A stretch of 19,981 nt of DNA, from positions 1 to 19,981 of the forward strand of contig PUKG01000050.1 of the NCBI GenBank assembly GCA_003550445.1. Reading direction: 5' to 3'. The translations under genes were made by a program, and so were the position numbers. Numbering within the stretch: position 1 is the stretch's first letter; each line of letters starts with the position of its first letter. The notes under the pieces are model-generated. The model made no database searches and was not told the DNA's origin. It was given only the letters and a program-made list of their open reading frames with translations. Origin of the DNA: Halobacteroidaceae bacterium. GTDB lineage: Bacteria > Bacillota > Halanaerobiia > B1SED10-174. Below, one piece after another: positions 1 to 7,902 of the stretch.

Positions 1-239
1 CAGAAATAAAAAAAAGCATAACAAGCAAAATTGGAGCCCTTCTGATGAAAAAAGCCCTGGTTACATTAAAAAGCCGGATGGATTATGAGGAGTATGGGGG
101 AGCACCCCTTTTGGGACTAAAAGCTCCGGTTATCATCTGTCACGGAAGTTCCTCGGCAAAGGCAATAAAAAATGCTATTTTTGTTGGCCAGGAAATGGTC
201 GAAAAAAATGTGGTTGAAACCCTGGAAGAGCTATTCTAG
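1..239 (+). CDS. plsX: Phosphate acyltransferase PlsX, C-terminal end (partial)
   Basis: The window opens inside this gene; the first full codon begins at base 3 and the last 78 residues are visible. PlsX converts acyl-ACP and phosphate to acyl phosphate, the donor for the first acylation in phospholipid synthesis, at the inner face of the membrane. The visible part has the family's C-terminal signature: a DYEEYGGAPLLGL block followed by VIICHGSSSAKAIKNAI. Position upstream of fabH is the standard Firmicute order (plsX-fabH-fabD-fabG-acpP), so membrane lipid and fatty-acid synthesis are probably co-transcribed. The gene ends in TAG 23 bases before fabH. The promoter and any FapR-type operator would lie outside the window. 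Confidence 0.95.
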   Translation, partial: EIKKSITSKIGALLMKKALVTLKSRMDYEEYGGAPLLGLKAPVIICHGSSSAKAIKNAIFVGQEMVEKNVVETLEELF

Positions 240-262
240 TCTAAGGGAGTTGAAAATAAAGG

Positions 263-1252
263 ATGGAAAAATTTAAAGCGGGTATCCTGGGTTTGGGGAT
301 TGGTCTCCCAGAAAAAATTGTTTCCAATAAAGATTTGGAAAAAATTGTTGATACAACTGATGAATGGATCACTACCAGGACTGGAATTAAAGAAAGAAGA
401 ATTGCTTCTCCCGGGGAAACCGCCCTTTCTTTTTCGATAAAAGCGGGCAGGGAAGCCCTGGAAAATGCGGGGATTTCCCCCGAGGATTTGGACCTTATTA
501 TTGTGGCGACAGTTACCCCCGATATGATATTTCCCGCTACTGCATGCCTTTTGCAGGATGCCCTTAACGCAGGTTCTGCAGCAGCTTTTGATTTAGAAGC
601 GGGATGCTCGGGTTTTGTTTATGGGATGGCCCTTGCCTCTCAATTTATTAATACGGGGAGTTATAAGAAAATATTGGTGGTTGGAGCCGAGGTATTATCG
701 CGTATTACCGATTGGGAGGATCGCAATACCTGCGTTCTTTTTGGTGATGGTGCGGGTGCCGCAGTAATTGGGCAAGTTGAACAGGGGGGAATTCTGGCTT
801 TTGAAATGGGTTCTGATGGAGGGGGAGGAGATTTTCTTAAAATGCCCGCAGGGGGTGGGGCAATTCCTGCAACAGAAGAATCCTTAGCCCAAAAGCTCCA
901 TTACATAAAAATGGATGGGAATCAGGTTTTTAAATTTGCTGTAAAAGCAATGGCAAGGTCAGCCAGGCTTGTTGCAGAAAAAGCAAATATTCCAATTGAG
1001 GATATTGATCTTTTTATTCCTCATCAGGCCAATATTCGAATAATTGAAACCTCGGCAAAAAGGCTAAAAATTCCCGAAAAAAAGGTTTTTATGAACCTTG
1101 AAAAATACGGAAACACCTCCGCCGCCTCAATACCCATTGCCCTGTATGAAGCTTTGAAACAAAAGCAGATAAAAAAGGGAGACAGAGTATTGCTTGTTGG
1201 TTTTGGCGCGGGTTTAACCTGGGCCTCGGTAATTCTTGAGTGGACCGGGTAA
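263..1252 (+). CDS. fabH: Beta-ketoacyl-ACP synthase III (FabH)
   Basis: FabH condenses an acyl-CoA primer with malonyl-ACP to start fatty-acid chains in the cytoplasm. At 329 residues it has the family's usual length. The Cys-His-Asn triad is intact: Cys115 in LEAGCSGF, His254 in PHQANIRI and Asn284 in YGNTSAAS. The nucleophile loop, the GDGAGA stretch near residue 161 and the C-terminal GFGAGLTW are all typical. The ATG at 263 gives the expected N-terminus (AGILGLGIGLPEKIV). Its ribosome site is weak: AAAGG abuts the start and a better AAGGGAG lies 13 bases upstream. It sits between plsX and fabD in one operon. No gene for enoyl reductase FabK lies between fabH and fabD, a place where some clostridia carry one. 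Confidence 0.97.
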   Translation: MEKFKAGILGLGIGLPEKIVSNKDLEKIVDTTDEWITTRTGIKERRIASPGETALSFSIKAGREALENAGISPEDLDLIIVATVTPDMIFPATACLLQDALNAGSAAAFDLEAGCSGFVYGMALASQFINTGSYKKILVVGAEVLSRITDWEDRNTCVLFGDGAGAAVIGQVEQGGILAFEMGSDGGGGDFLKMPAGGGAIPATEESLAQKLHYIKMDGNQVFKFAVKAMARSARLVAEKANIPIEDIDLFIPHQANIRIIETSAKRLKIPEKKVFMNLEKYGNTSAASIPIALYEALKQKQIKKGDRVLLVGFGAGLTWASVILEWTG

Positions 1253-1277
1253 TTTTTGCAATAGGGGGTTTAAGGAG

Positions 1278-2222
1278 ATGAACCGGTTTGGGTTCCTTTT
1301 TCCCGGCCAGGGATCGCAAAAATCCGGAATGGGGAAAGATCTTTACGAGAAATTTTCTGCAGCCAAAGATGTTTTTCTTTGTGCAGACGAAATCTTAGGT
1401 TTTCCCCTATCGGAATTGTGTTTTGAAGGTCCAGAAGAAAAACTTCGGGCGACGGAAAATGCCCAGCCCGCAATTTTAACGGTGAGTATTGCTGCTTTTA
1501 AGGCCGCCCAAAACTTTATTCCCGGAACAAAAGGTTATGCAGGACACAGTCTTGGTGAATTTTCATCCCTTGTTGCTTCCGAAGCAATTTCTTTTCCTGA
1601 GGCTGTAAAACTTGTTAGGCGCAGAGGTGAACTAATGGCTGAAGCCGTTCCCGGTGAGCAGGGGGGAATGGCGGCAATAATAAATTTAGATCTGGAAAAA
1701 ATAAAAGCAATTATAGCAGGGACTGGTGTGGAAATCGCAAATTTAAATTCTCCGGAACAGGTTGTTATTTCGGGTTACAAAAAAACCCTTGAAAGTTTGG
1801 AAGAAGCCTTCTTAAAAGAAGGAGCAAAAAGGGTTGTTTTCTTGAATGTTAGCGCCCCTTTCCACAGTCGTTTAATGGAACCCGCAGCTCGAGAACTTAC
1901 CAGAGAAATTGAAAGAATTAAAATTAATAAGCCTCAAGGATCTTTCTGGGCCAATGTGACTGGAGCAGAGGTAAACAATCCAGAGGAAATAAAAGCCCTT
2001 TTAATCCAGCAGGTAACCATGCCCGTTTTGTGGGAAGGGTGTATCAGGGAAATGGTTGGAACGGGATTTGAAAAATTTTTCGTTTTTGGACCGGGGAAAA
2101 CCCTGCGGATTTTAATGCGTTCCATCAATTCGGAGGTAAAAGTTAAGGAAATTTCGGGGAGCCAGGACATAGAAGAATTAATAGCAAAAAGGGAAAATGG
2201 GGAAATGGAGGGAATTTTATGA
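1278..2222 (+). CDS. fabD: Malonyl-CoA:ACP transacylase (FabD)
   Basis: FabD moves malonyl from CoA to the ACP phosphopantetheine, supplying the extender unit. Family features seen: FPGQGSQ at residues 8-14, the nucleophile elbow GHSLGEF with Ser91, Arg116 in the RRRGELM block, and the catalytic His196 in SAPFHSRLM. I chose the ATG at 1278, giving 314 aa, because FabD proteins start just before the LFPGQGSQ motif. An in-frame upstream ATG at 1236 would overlap fabH and add 14 residues that do not belong to the family. The chosen start is odd in that AAGGAG directly abuts the ATG, so the more distant GGGGG at 1264-1268 may do the work. The 3' end overlaps fabG by ATGA. Confidence 0.95.
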   Translation: MNRFGFLFPGQGSQKSGMGKDLYEKFSAAKDVFLCADEILGFPLSELCFEGPEEKLRATENAQPAILTVSIAAFKAAQNFIPGTKGYAGHSLGEFSSLVASEAISFPEAVKLVRRRGELMAEAVPGEQGGMAAIINLDLEKIKAIIAGTGVEIANLNSPEQVVISGYKKTLESLEEAFLKEGAKRVVFLNVSAPFHSRLMEPAARELTREIERIKINKPQGSFWANVTGAEVNNPEEIKALLIQQVTMPVLWEGCIREMVGTGFEKFFVFGPGKTLRILMRSINSEVKVKEISGSQDIEELIAKRENGEMEGIL

Positions 2223-2953
2223 AAGAAAAGGTAGTTATTGTTACAGGAAGTTCCCGGGGAATTGGACTGGCCATTGCTAAAAGACTGGCAAAGGAAGGGG
2301 CCAGGGTTGTAATAAATTCTCGGTCGCAGGAAAGGATAAATGAAATCTCAAGCGAATTACAAAGAGAGGGCCTCAATGTTATTGGAGTTGGGGCGGATAT
2401 TCAAACCAAGGAAGGCGCCGAAAAGCTCATTGAAAAGGCTACGGAAAAATGGGGTGGAGTTGATATCCTGGTAAATAATGCCGGGATAAACCGGGATAAC
2501 CTTTTCCTCAGGATGAAAGAAGATGAATGGGAAGAGGTAATAAAAACAAATTTAAACGGGATGTTCCATTGCACAAAAGCCTCAATCCGGGGGATGACCA
2601 AAAAAAGATGGGGCCGGATAATAAATATTTCTTCAATTGTGGGAATTACCGGAAACCCCGGCCAGGCAAATTATTCAGCTGCAAAAGCCGGGATCATTGG
2701 GTTTACAAAAACTCTTGCCCAGGAATTTGGAGGGCGCAATATTACTGCAAATGTGATTGCTCCTGGTTTTATTGAAACCGAAATGACCGATAAACTTCCG
2801 GAAAAAATTAAGGAACAAATGCTAGGTAGAATTCCCCTTGGAAAATTTGGAACCTGTGATGATGTTGCGGCCATGGTCAGGTTTCTCGCTTCTGAAGAAG
2901 CGGGTTATATTACCGGACAGGTTCTGGTTGTTGACGGGGGACTTGCTTTATAA
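2219..2953 (+). CDS. fabG: 3-oxoacyl-ACP reductase (FabG)
   Basis: This is the NADPH-dependent reductase of the elongation cycle, a classical short-chain dehydrogenase of 244 aa. The cofactor motif TGSSRGIG is at residues 9-16 and NNAG at 86-89. The catalytic tetrad Asn111, Ser139, Tyr152 and Lys156 is complete, with the YSAAKAG context. The C-terminal GYITGQVLVVDGG is the usual FabG ending. The start codon overlaps the fabD stop (ATGA at 2219-2222), indicating translational coupling; a TGGAGGG ribosome site lies just upstream inside fabD. acpP follows after 20 bases. Other short-chain dehydrogenases share these motifs, but operon position makes FabG the clear call. Confidence 0.97.
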   Translation: MKEKVVIVTGSSRGIGLAIAKRLAKEGARVVINSRSQERINEISSELQREGLNVIGVGADIQTKEGAEKLIEKATEKWGGVDILVNNAGINRDNLFLRMKEDEWEEVIKTNLNGMFHCTKASIRGMTKKRWGRIINISSIVGITGNPGQANYSAAKAGIIGFTKTLAQEFGGRNITANVIAPGFIETEMTDKLPEKIKEQMLGRIPLGKFGTCDDVAAMVRFLASEEAGYITGQVLVVDGGLAL

Positions 2954-2973
2954 AATAAGAGGAGGTGAGATTT

Positions 2974-3207
2974 GTGAGCGTGTTTGAAAAAATGGTTGAG
3001 TTAATCGTGGAAAAGCTTGGTGTTGAACCCGGGGAAGTTACTCCTGAGGCGTCTTTTATTGATGACCTGGGAGCAGATTCTCTCGATATCGTTGAGCTTA
3101 TTATGGATATTGAGGATGAATTTGATCTGGAAATCCCTGATGAAGAGGCAGAAAATATTACAACGGTCAAACAGGCTGTTGATTATATTGAAAAAAATAT
3201 TAAATAA
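2974..3207 (+). CDS. acpP: Acyl carrier protein (AcpP)
   Basis: ACP carries growing acyl chains on a phosphopantetheine arm attached to Ser36 in the GADSLDIVE motif. From the GTG at 2974 it is 77 aa, the usual size, and it is strongly acidic. I chose that GTG because a full AGGAGGTG ribosome site (2960-2967) lies 8 bases upstream. An earlier in-frame GTG at 2965 lies inside that ribosome site and would add three residues. The gene closes the fab cluster. fabF, which often follows acpP in Firmicutes, is missing here; a perfect 10-bp hairpin follows instead and then rnc. Confidence 0.97.
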   Translation: MSVFEKMVELIVEKLGVEPGEVTPEASFIDDLGADSLDIVELIMDIEDEFDLEIPDEEAENITTVKQAVDYIEKNIK

Positions 3208-3208
3208 A

Positions 3209-3241
3209 AAAGCGGGAAGCCCCGAGATGGGGCTTCCCTTT
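3209..3241 (+). terminator. Hairpin after acpP, terminator or attenuator
   Basis: A perfect 10-bp stem, GGGAAGCCCC (3214-3223) with GGGGCTTCCC (3229-3238), has a 5-base loop and an A-run in front. Only TTT follows, so the U-tract is short. It may terminate partially, or act as a processing or stability hairpin that keeps abundant acpP mRNA separate from rnc. Confidence 0.7.
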
Positions 3242-3271
3242 AACAAAAGAGCAGGCTGGAGCTGAACACAA

Positions 3272-3943
3272 GTGGAAGAGTTGAAAGAAGTAATTAAATC
3301 TTCAAGGCTAAAACAACTTGCTTTAACCCACCGTTCATGGGCAAATGAAAAAGGTTTAACAGAAAACAATGAGCGATTAGAATTTCTTGGGGATTCCGTT
3401 TTAAGCCTTATAATAAGTGAATACCTCTACAAAAATTTCCCGGATTACCCTGAGGGGGAACTGGCCCGGATTAGGGGCCAAATAGTAAGCATGAATTCTT
3501 TAGCGCGAGCGGCAAGAAGACTTTCGTTGGGAGAAAAGTTGCTTCTGGGTAAAGGTGAAAGTAATTCCGGAGGGAAAAATAAGGATTCCATTCTGGCGGA
3601 TTCTTTTGAAGCAGTTATCGGGGCAGTTTATATTGAGAGGGGTTTGGAAAAATCACGAAAATTTGTTATGGAAAACCTGTCCTTTATAATAGAGGAGGTT
3701 TTTCAGCAGTGCGATTTCCGGGATGCCAAAACAAGTCTTCAGGAAATTGTCCAACAAAAATTTAAAGAATTACCCCAGTACAATATAGTCCGAGAGGAAG
3801 GTCCTGATCATGAAAAGTGGTTTGTTATTAATGTTTTTTTTGCTGGAGAGGTAAAGGGTTCAGGGGAAGGACCTACAAAAAAAATTGCTCAGCAACAGGC
3901 TGCTGCTGAAGCCATAGAAAAATTAAAAGAAAAAAATGAGTGA
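3272..3943 (+). CDS. rnc: Ribonuclease III
   Basis: RNase III cuts double-stranded RNA, including the stalks that release 16S and 23S rRNA precursors. The protein is 223 aa. The catalytic domain covers residues 1-145 and contains the signature NERLEFLGDSVL (33-44). The acidic metal ligands are Glu37, Asp41, Asp110 and Glu113. A dsRNA-binding domain covers about 153-220 and ends with the GPTKKIAQQQAAAEAI helix. The start is GTG at 3272, with TGGAG about 10 bases upstream. It follows the hairpin after acpP by some 30 bases, so it may be expressed by read-through. acpP(-fabF)-rnc is a common Firmicute order, but the usual downstream smc and ftsY genes are absent. Confidence 0.97.
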   Translation: MEELKEVIKSSRLKQLALTHRSWANEKGLTENNERLEFLGDSVLSLIISEYLYKNFPDYPEGELARIRGQIVSMNSLARAARRLSLGEKLLLGKGESNSGGKNKDSILADSFEAVIGAVYIERGLEKSRKFVMENLSFIIEEVFQQCDFRDAKTSLQEIVQQKFKELPQYNIVREEGPDHEKWFVINVFFAGEVKGSGEGPTKKIAQQQAAAEAIEKLKEKNE

Positions 3944-3947
3944 CTTT

Positions 3948-3965
3948 AAACTGGGCAGTTTTTTT
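3948..3965 (+). terminator. Weak terminator candidate after rnc
   Basis: AAACT (3948-3952), the loop GGGC and AGTTT (3957-3961) are followed by more T residues up to 3965. The stem is only 5 bp and mostly A-T, so termination would be inefficient at best. No convincing promoter was seen between here and cmk. Confidence 0.3.
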
Positions 3966-4020
3966 GGTATGTTTTTTATTAAAACCCCTGATTTAATGAA
4001 AAGGAACCGGAGGGTAATGA

Positions 4021-4686
4021 ATGGGGAAAGAAAAGAAAATTATTATTGCTATTGATGGACCAGCTGGAGCTGGGAAAAGCACAGTTGCTGATAAAGTTGC
4101 CAAAAAACTTGGTTATTCCCATCTAGATACAGGGTCCATGTATAGGGGAGCAACCTTTTTCCTAATTAAAAATAAAGTTCCAATGGAGAAAGAGGAAGAT
4201 GTCCTGACTGAACTCAGGAAAATGAAAATGGAAATGCGAGAAAATAAGATTTTTATTAACGGAGAAAATTTCACTCCTTTTTTACGGACTGAAGAAGTTG
4301 AAAAGCATGTTTCCTGGGTTTCCAGTCTTTTTGGGGTTCGGAAAATTTTGGTTCAAAAACAAAAAGACATTGCCAGGGAGGGTGGCTTTGTTCTTGATGG
4401 AAGAGATATTGGGACTCAGGTTTGTCCCAATGCCGAATTGAAAATTTTCCTTTCTGCCTCCCCTGAGATCAGGGTTAAGAGACGCTTCTTTCAGCTAAAG
4501 GAAGAAGTTGACCTTGATTTTATAAGAAAAGACCTTAAAAGACGAGATGAATATGATAAAAACAGAAAAGCCGGGCCTCTAAAACCAGCAGATGATGCAA
4601 TTTTCCTTGATAGTTCTCACCTAACTCAAAAAGAGGTTGTGGAAAAAATTGTTCGGAAAGCCCGGGAGGTGATTGGTGATTACTAA
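4021..4686 (+). CDS. cmk: Cytidylate kinase
   Basis: Cmk phosphorylates CMP and dCMP in pyrimidine nucleotide recycling and supplies the CDP pool for CDP-diacylglycerol synthesis. The 221-aa protein has the P-loop GPAGAGKS at residues 13-20, the substrate-binding DTGSMYRG at 36-43, LDGRDIGT ending near 132, and the lid element RRDEYDKNR at 174-182. The ATG at 4021 follows GGAGGG (4009-4014) by six bases; an ATG at 4017 is out of frame. The order cmk-plsC-ispH/rpsA is a well-known Firmicute arrangement, and plsC overlaps the 3' end. Confidence 0.97.
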   Translation: MGKEKKIIIAIDGPAGAGKSTVADKVAKKLGYSHLDTGSMYRGATFFLIKNKVPMEKEEDVLTELRKMKMEMRENKIFINGENFTPFLRTEEVEKHVSWVSSLFGVRKILVQKQKDIAREGGFVLDGRDIGTQVCPNAELKIFLSASPEIRVKRRFFQLKEEVDLDFIRKDLKRRDEYDKNRKAGPLKPADDAIFLDSSHLTQKEVVEKIVRKAREVIGDY

Positions 4687-5281
4687 GCTTAAAGATTTTT
4701 TGGGTATCATAATTTATAAAATTGTGGCCTGGTTATTTTTTGCTTTTTATAGACTTTTTTATGGCTTGCAGATTAAAGGAAAAGATAATTTGCCCCTTAA
4801 AGAACCATTTATTATTATTGCTAACCACCAACACCTGCTCGATCCTACAGTGGTGGGGGCGGCCGTTTACCCAAAACAGGTCCATTTTATGGCCAAAGAA
4901 GAATTATTCAAAAACTTCCTTTTTAGATGGGTTTTTACGGCCATAGGTACATTTCCTGTAAAAAGAGGCCGTGCTGATCTCCAGGCTTTCAGAACCTCCT
5001 ATCAAAAAATAAAGGAAGGGAAAGTATTGGGTATGTTCCCAGAGGGAACCCGCCAGAAACCAGGAGAGCAGGGAAAAGCAAAAAAAGGAGCCGCCCAGAT
5101 TGTAAAAAGAACTGGAGTAAAAGTTGTACCGGTTCGAGTTGATTGGAACAATTGGCGCCGGCCCATAAAAGTTTTTATTGGAAAACCAATAGGAAGTGAA
5201 GATTTTCCAAAAAAGGAATCCAAGGACCAACTTGGAGATCTTGCTGAATTTTTAATGGAGCAGGTAAGAGGGCTTAAATAA
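4676..5281 (+). CDS. plsC: 1-acyl-sn-glycerol-3-phosphate acyltransferase (PlsC)
   Basis: PlsC adds the second acyl chain to lysophosphatidic acid, giving phosphatidic acid at the membrane. The acyltransferase motif HX4D is NHQHLLDP (His51, Asp56) and the phosphate-binding motif is FPEGTR (121-126). A hydrophobic N-terminal segment at about residues 9-30 could dip into the membrane. The likely start is GTG at 4676 (201 aa), six bases after the GGGAGGT ribosome site at 4664-4670; a TTG at 4673 is possible but too close. The gene overlaps the end of cmk by 11 bases. With plsX at the left edge, this makes two of the three phosphatidate-synthesis acyltransferases; plsY is not seen. Confidence 0.93.
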   Translation: MITKLKDFLGIIIYKIVAWLFFAFYRLFYGLQIKGKDNLPLKEPFIIIANHQHLLDPTVVGAAVYPKQVHFMAKEELFKNFLFRWVFTAIGTFPVKRGRADLQAFRTSYQKIKEGKVLGMFPEGTRQKPGEQGKAKKGAAQIVKRTGVKVVPVRVDWNNWRRPIKVFIGKPIGSEDFPKKESKDQLGDLAEFLMEQVRGLK

Positions 5282-5372
5282 ATAATAAAATGTCCGAAAT
5301 TTGGGCGGAAAAAGAGGACTTCTCTACCTGAATATAGAAAATTGTTATTTGAAGCACAACGGAGGGAACGAC

Positions 5373-7742
5373 TTGGAAATAATTGTTGCCCAAAATGCCG
5401 GTTTTTGTTTTGGAGTGAAAAGGGCAGTTGATATTACCCTTGCGGCAGCTGAAAATCAAAAACTTCCCACTCCAATTTTTACCCTTGGTCCACTTATTCA
5501 CAATCAGGAGGTTGTTTTAAAACTAGAAGAAAATGGGATAATAGCTTTTGAAGAATTTGAAAAATTACCTCCCGGCGAACCGGGAACGATGATAATTCGG
5601 TCCCACGGAGTTCGCCCTGAAATTGTAAACCAGCTCAAGGAAAAAGGCTGGCATATTATTGATGCCACCTGTCCTTTTGTAAAAAAGGCCCAGGATTTCA
5701 GCCGAATTCTGGTGCGAGAAGGTTATCAACTGATTATTTTCGGAGATAAGAATCATCCTGAAGTTCAGGGAATTTTGGGTCATGTTTTTGATAAAGCCGA
5801 GGTAATTGCAGAACCAGAGCAGGCCAAGAAAATAGAAAAGACTGCAAAAATTGGGCTTGTTCCTCAAACGACAAAAAACCCAAAAAAATTCGGGGAATTG
5901 GTTCAGAACCTGTTAGAAAAAACCAATGAATTACGGGTTTTTAACACAATATGCACAGTTACCCAAAAAAGGCAGGAAGTTGCTTTCTCTTTGGCTTCCG
6001 AGGTTGACGCAATTCTTGTAGTTGGAGGCCATAATAGTTCAAATACAAAAAGCCTTTATAATTTATGTGATGAAACAGGAACCCCCACTTATCATATCGA
6101 AAAACCAGAGGAAATTAACCCTAAATGGTTTGATGGAATAGAAAAAGTAGGTATTGTTGCGGGGGCATCAACCCCCAACTGGACAATTAAGGAGGTCGAA
6201 GAGGTGATGTTTGAGATGTCAGAGGAAAGAAAAGAAGAAAAAAGAGAACAAGAACAAAATGAGGTTGACCATGAGGAACAAAAAGCGCCCGAAAAAGTAG
6301 AGGAAGAGGTTCCTGAGCAAGTAGAAGAAAAGAAACAACCTGAAGAAGAAGTTGATACTGAAAAAGAACCTGAAGAAGAAGTTGCTCAGGAAAAGAAAGA
6401 AGAGCCGGAAGAGAAAAAAGAAGAGGAACAAGAAGAAGAGCAAGAAGAACAAGAAGAAGAGCAAGAGGAACAAGAAGAAGCGGAAGAAAAAACTGATAAA
6501 AAACAAGAAGGAGAACCCACGCCTTCTGAAGATATAGCTGCCGAGGAAGAGGTTGAAAAGGAGCAGGCTCATCCTATGGATGAAGAAGAAGCCATGCAAT
6601 ATGGGCAGGATGTCCAGGCCTTTTCTAAAGGGCAGATTATTGAAGGAAAAGTAATTGAAATAACTGAGGATGGAATTTTTGTTGATATAGGCTCAAAAAC
6701 CGAGGGCTTTGTCCCGAAAAGAGAAATTGCCCAGGAAGGTGTAGAGAATATATCTGATGTAGTTCAACCCGGAGAGGAAATTAAGGTTTATTTCCTGGGA
6801 ACTGATGAAGATGGAGCTGCAAAATTGTCCAAAAAAAGAGCTGACATTGAGGAAGCATGGCAGTTGGTAACCCAGGCACAAAAGGACAAGTCGGTAATAA
6901 AAGGGACAGCTACCAAGGTTGTAAAAGGTGGTCTTGTTGTTGATGTGGGTCTGCGTGGGTTTATTCCTGCTTCCCACATAGCAATTGAATATGTGGAGGA
7001 CCTGGAACAATTTGTTGGGCAGGAACTTGAAATGACAGTTCTGGAAGTTGAAAAGAAAAACAATAATGTTGTTCTGTCCCGCAGGAAAGTCCTGGAACAG
7101 GAACAGGAACAGAAAAAAGTAGAAACCATGGAAAACCTAACCCAGGGTGATGTTGTTAAAGGACGAGTTACCAAGATTGTTGACTTTGGAGCCTTTATTG
7201 ACATAGGTGGTATTGAAGGTCTGCTTCATATATCTGAAATGTCCTGGGGACGGATTGAACATCCCTCAAAAGTTCTTGAAGAGGGACAGGAGATTGAGGT
7301 TAAAGTGCTAAGTGTTGACAAGGAAAACGAAAGAATTTCTCTCGGCTTAAAACAAATTCTTCCCGACCCCTGGGATGAGTTTGTTAAAAACCATAAAGTA
7401 GGAGACAAAATTGAAGGAACAATTACCAAGACTGTTAGTTTTGGTGCCTTTATGGAAATAGAAAATGGGATTGAAGGATTGATCCACATTTCTCAGCTGG
7501 CTAGGAGACATGTGGAAAATCCCGACGAAGTGGTAAAAAAAGGCGATAAAGTATCAGCAAAAATTATTAATATTAACGAGGGAGAAAGAAAAGTTGGCCT
7601 GAGTTTAAAAGAAATGGAAGAAGATAAACAGAAGAAAGAGGTTAAAGAGTTTACCGATCAGGCCAAGGAAGAAGGGAATATTACAATTGGAGATATGGTG
7701 GGTGATATCTTCCAAAAAGAAGATGAACCCAAGGATGAATAA
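5373..7742 (+). CDS. ispH-rpsA: IspH (HMBPP reductase) fused to ribosomal protein S1-like domains
   Basis: One unbroken 789-aa reading frame joins two functions. Residues 1-282 are IspH, the [4Fe-4S] enzyme that makes isopentenyl and dimethylallyl diphosphate in the MEP pathway. Its cluster cysteines are Cys12 (GFCFGVKRAV), Cys100 (DATCPFVKK) and Cys194 (TICTVTQKR). His43, His78, His128, Glu130, Thr167 and the NSSN and STPNW substrate motifs are present. About residues 283-408 form a low-complexity Glu/Gln/Lys linker. Four S1 RNA-binding repeats follow at roughly 416-490, 505-572, 590-662 and 675-748. Fusion of IspH to S1 is known in clostridia; the long charged linker looks unusual. The start is TTG at 5373, seven bases after GGAGGG (5361-5366) and just before the family N-terminus; the frame is open further upstream to 5301 but that part has no homology. 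Confidence 0.95.
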   Translation: MEIIVAQNAGFCFGVKRAVDITLAAAENQKLPTPIFTLGPLIHNQEVVLKLEENGIIAFEEFEKLPPGEPGTMIIRSHGVRPEIVNQLKEKGWHIIDATCPFVKKAQDFSRILVREGYQLIIFGDKNHPEVQGILGHVFDKAEVIAEPEQAKKIEKTAKIGLVPQTTKNPKKFGELVQNLLEKTNELRVFNTICTVTQKRQEVAFSLASEVDAILVVGGHNSSNTKSLYNLCDETGTPTYHIEKPEEINPKWFDGIEKVGIVAGASTPNWTIKEVEEVMFEMSEERKEEKREQEQNEVDHEEQKAPEKVEEEVPEQVEEKKQPEEEVDTEKEPEEEVAQEKKEEPEEKKEEEQEEEQEEQEEEQEEQEEAEEKTDKKQEGEPTPSEDIAAEEEVEKEQAHPMDEEEAMQYGQDVQAFSKGQIIEGKVIEITEDGIFVDIGSKTEGFVPKREIAQEGVENISDVVQPGEEIKVYFLGTDEDGAAKLSKKRADIEEAWQLVTQAQKDKSVIKGTATKVVKGGLVVDVGLRGFIPASHIAIEYVEDLEQFVGQELEMTVLEVEKKNNNVVLSRRKVLEQEQEQKKVETMENLTQGDVVKGRVTKIVDFGAFIDIGGIEGLLHISEMSWGRIEHPSKVLEEGQEIEVKVLSVDKENERISLGLKQILPDPWDEFVKNHKVGDKIEGTITKTVSFGAFMEIENGIEGLIHISQLARRHVENPDEVVKKGDKVSAKIININEGERKVGLSLKEMEEDKQKKEVKEFTDQAKEEGNITIGDMVGDIFQKEDEPKDE

Positions 7743-7764
7743 AATTCCTCTAACCGTAATCAAT

Positions 7765-7794
7765 AAAAAAGCACCCTTAACGGGGTGCTTTTTT
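7765..7794 (+). terminator. Intrinsic terminator after ispH-rpsA
   Basis: The stem GCACCC (7771-7776) with GGGTGC (7783-7788) has a 6-base loop. It is flanked by A6 and T6, which extend the pairing and supply the U-tract. It is palindromic at the flanks, so it might also act in reverse, but no - strand gene approaches. Confidence 0.9.
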
Positions 7795-7841
7795 CTCAGG
7801 TTTTCCTTTTTCTAAAAAAAGTCTGGAGGGGAAAGCCTTCC

Positions 7842-7870
7842 TTGACGGGAAACCTTTTTTATTACATAAT
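7842..7870 (+). promoter_or_regulatory. Sigma-A promoter for the DUF512-der-gpsA unit
   Basis: TTGACG (7842-7847) and CATAAT (7865-7870) are separated by exactly 17 bases. The pair lies just after the ispH-rpsA terminator and 33 bases before the next start codon, which is where a new transcription unit should begin. Confidence 0.75.
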
Positions 7871-7902
7871 TTACCCTAAGGGAGAATTAGGGAGGTAGAC
7901 TT

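Noticed and set aside
2527..2775. + strand overlapping frame inside fabG
   Set aside because: It is a shadow of fabG in another frame, with no ribosome site and no recognisable motif.
5282..5372. Sigma-H-like AGGA...GAAT pair between plsC and ispH
   Set aside because: The spacing is only 11 bases between the two elements, not the 17-18 needed.
6410..6490. Repeat array or CRISPR in the GAAGAA-rich stretch
   Set aside because: It is a triplet-based low-complexity coding region in frame with ispH-rpsA, without spacers or palindromic repeats.
6219..6599. Long - strand frame rich in Phe and Leu that looks like a membrane protein
   Set aside because: It is the antisense of the GAA/GAG-rich linker of ispH-rpsA; Glu codons read backwards give Phe and Leu. 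It has no ribosome site and a real gene covers it.
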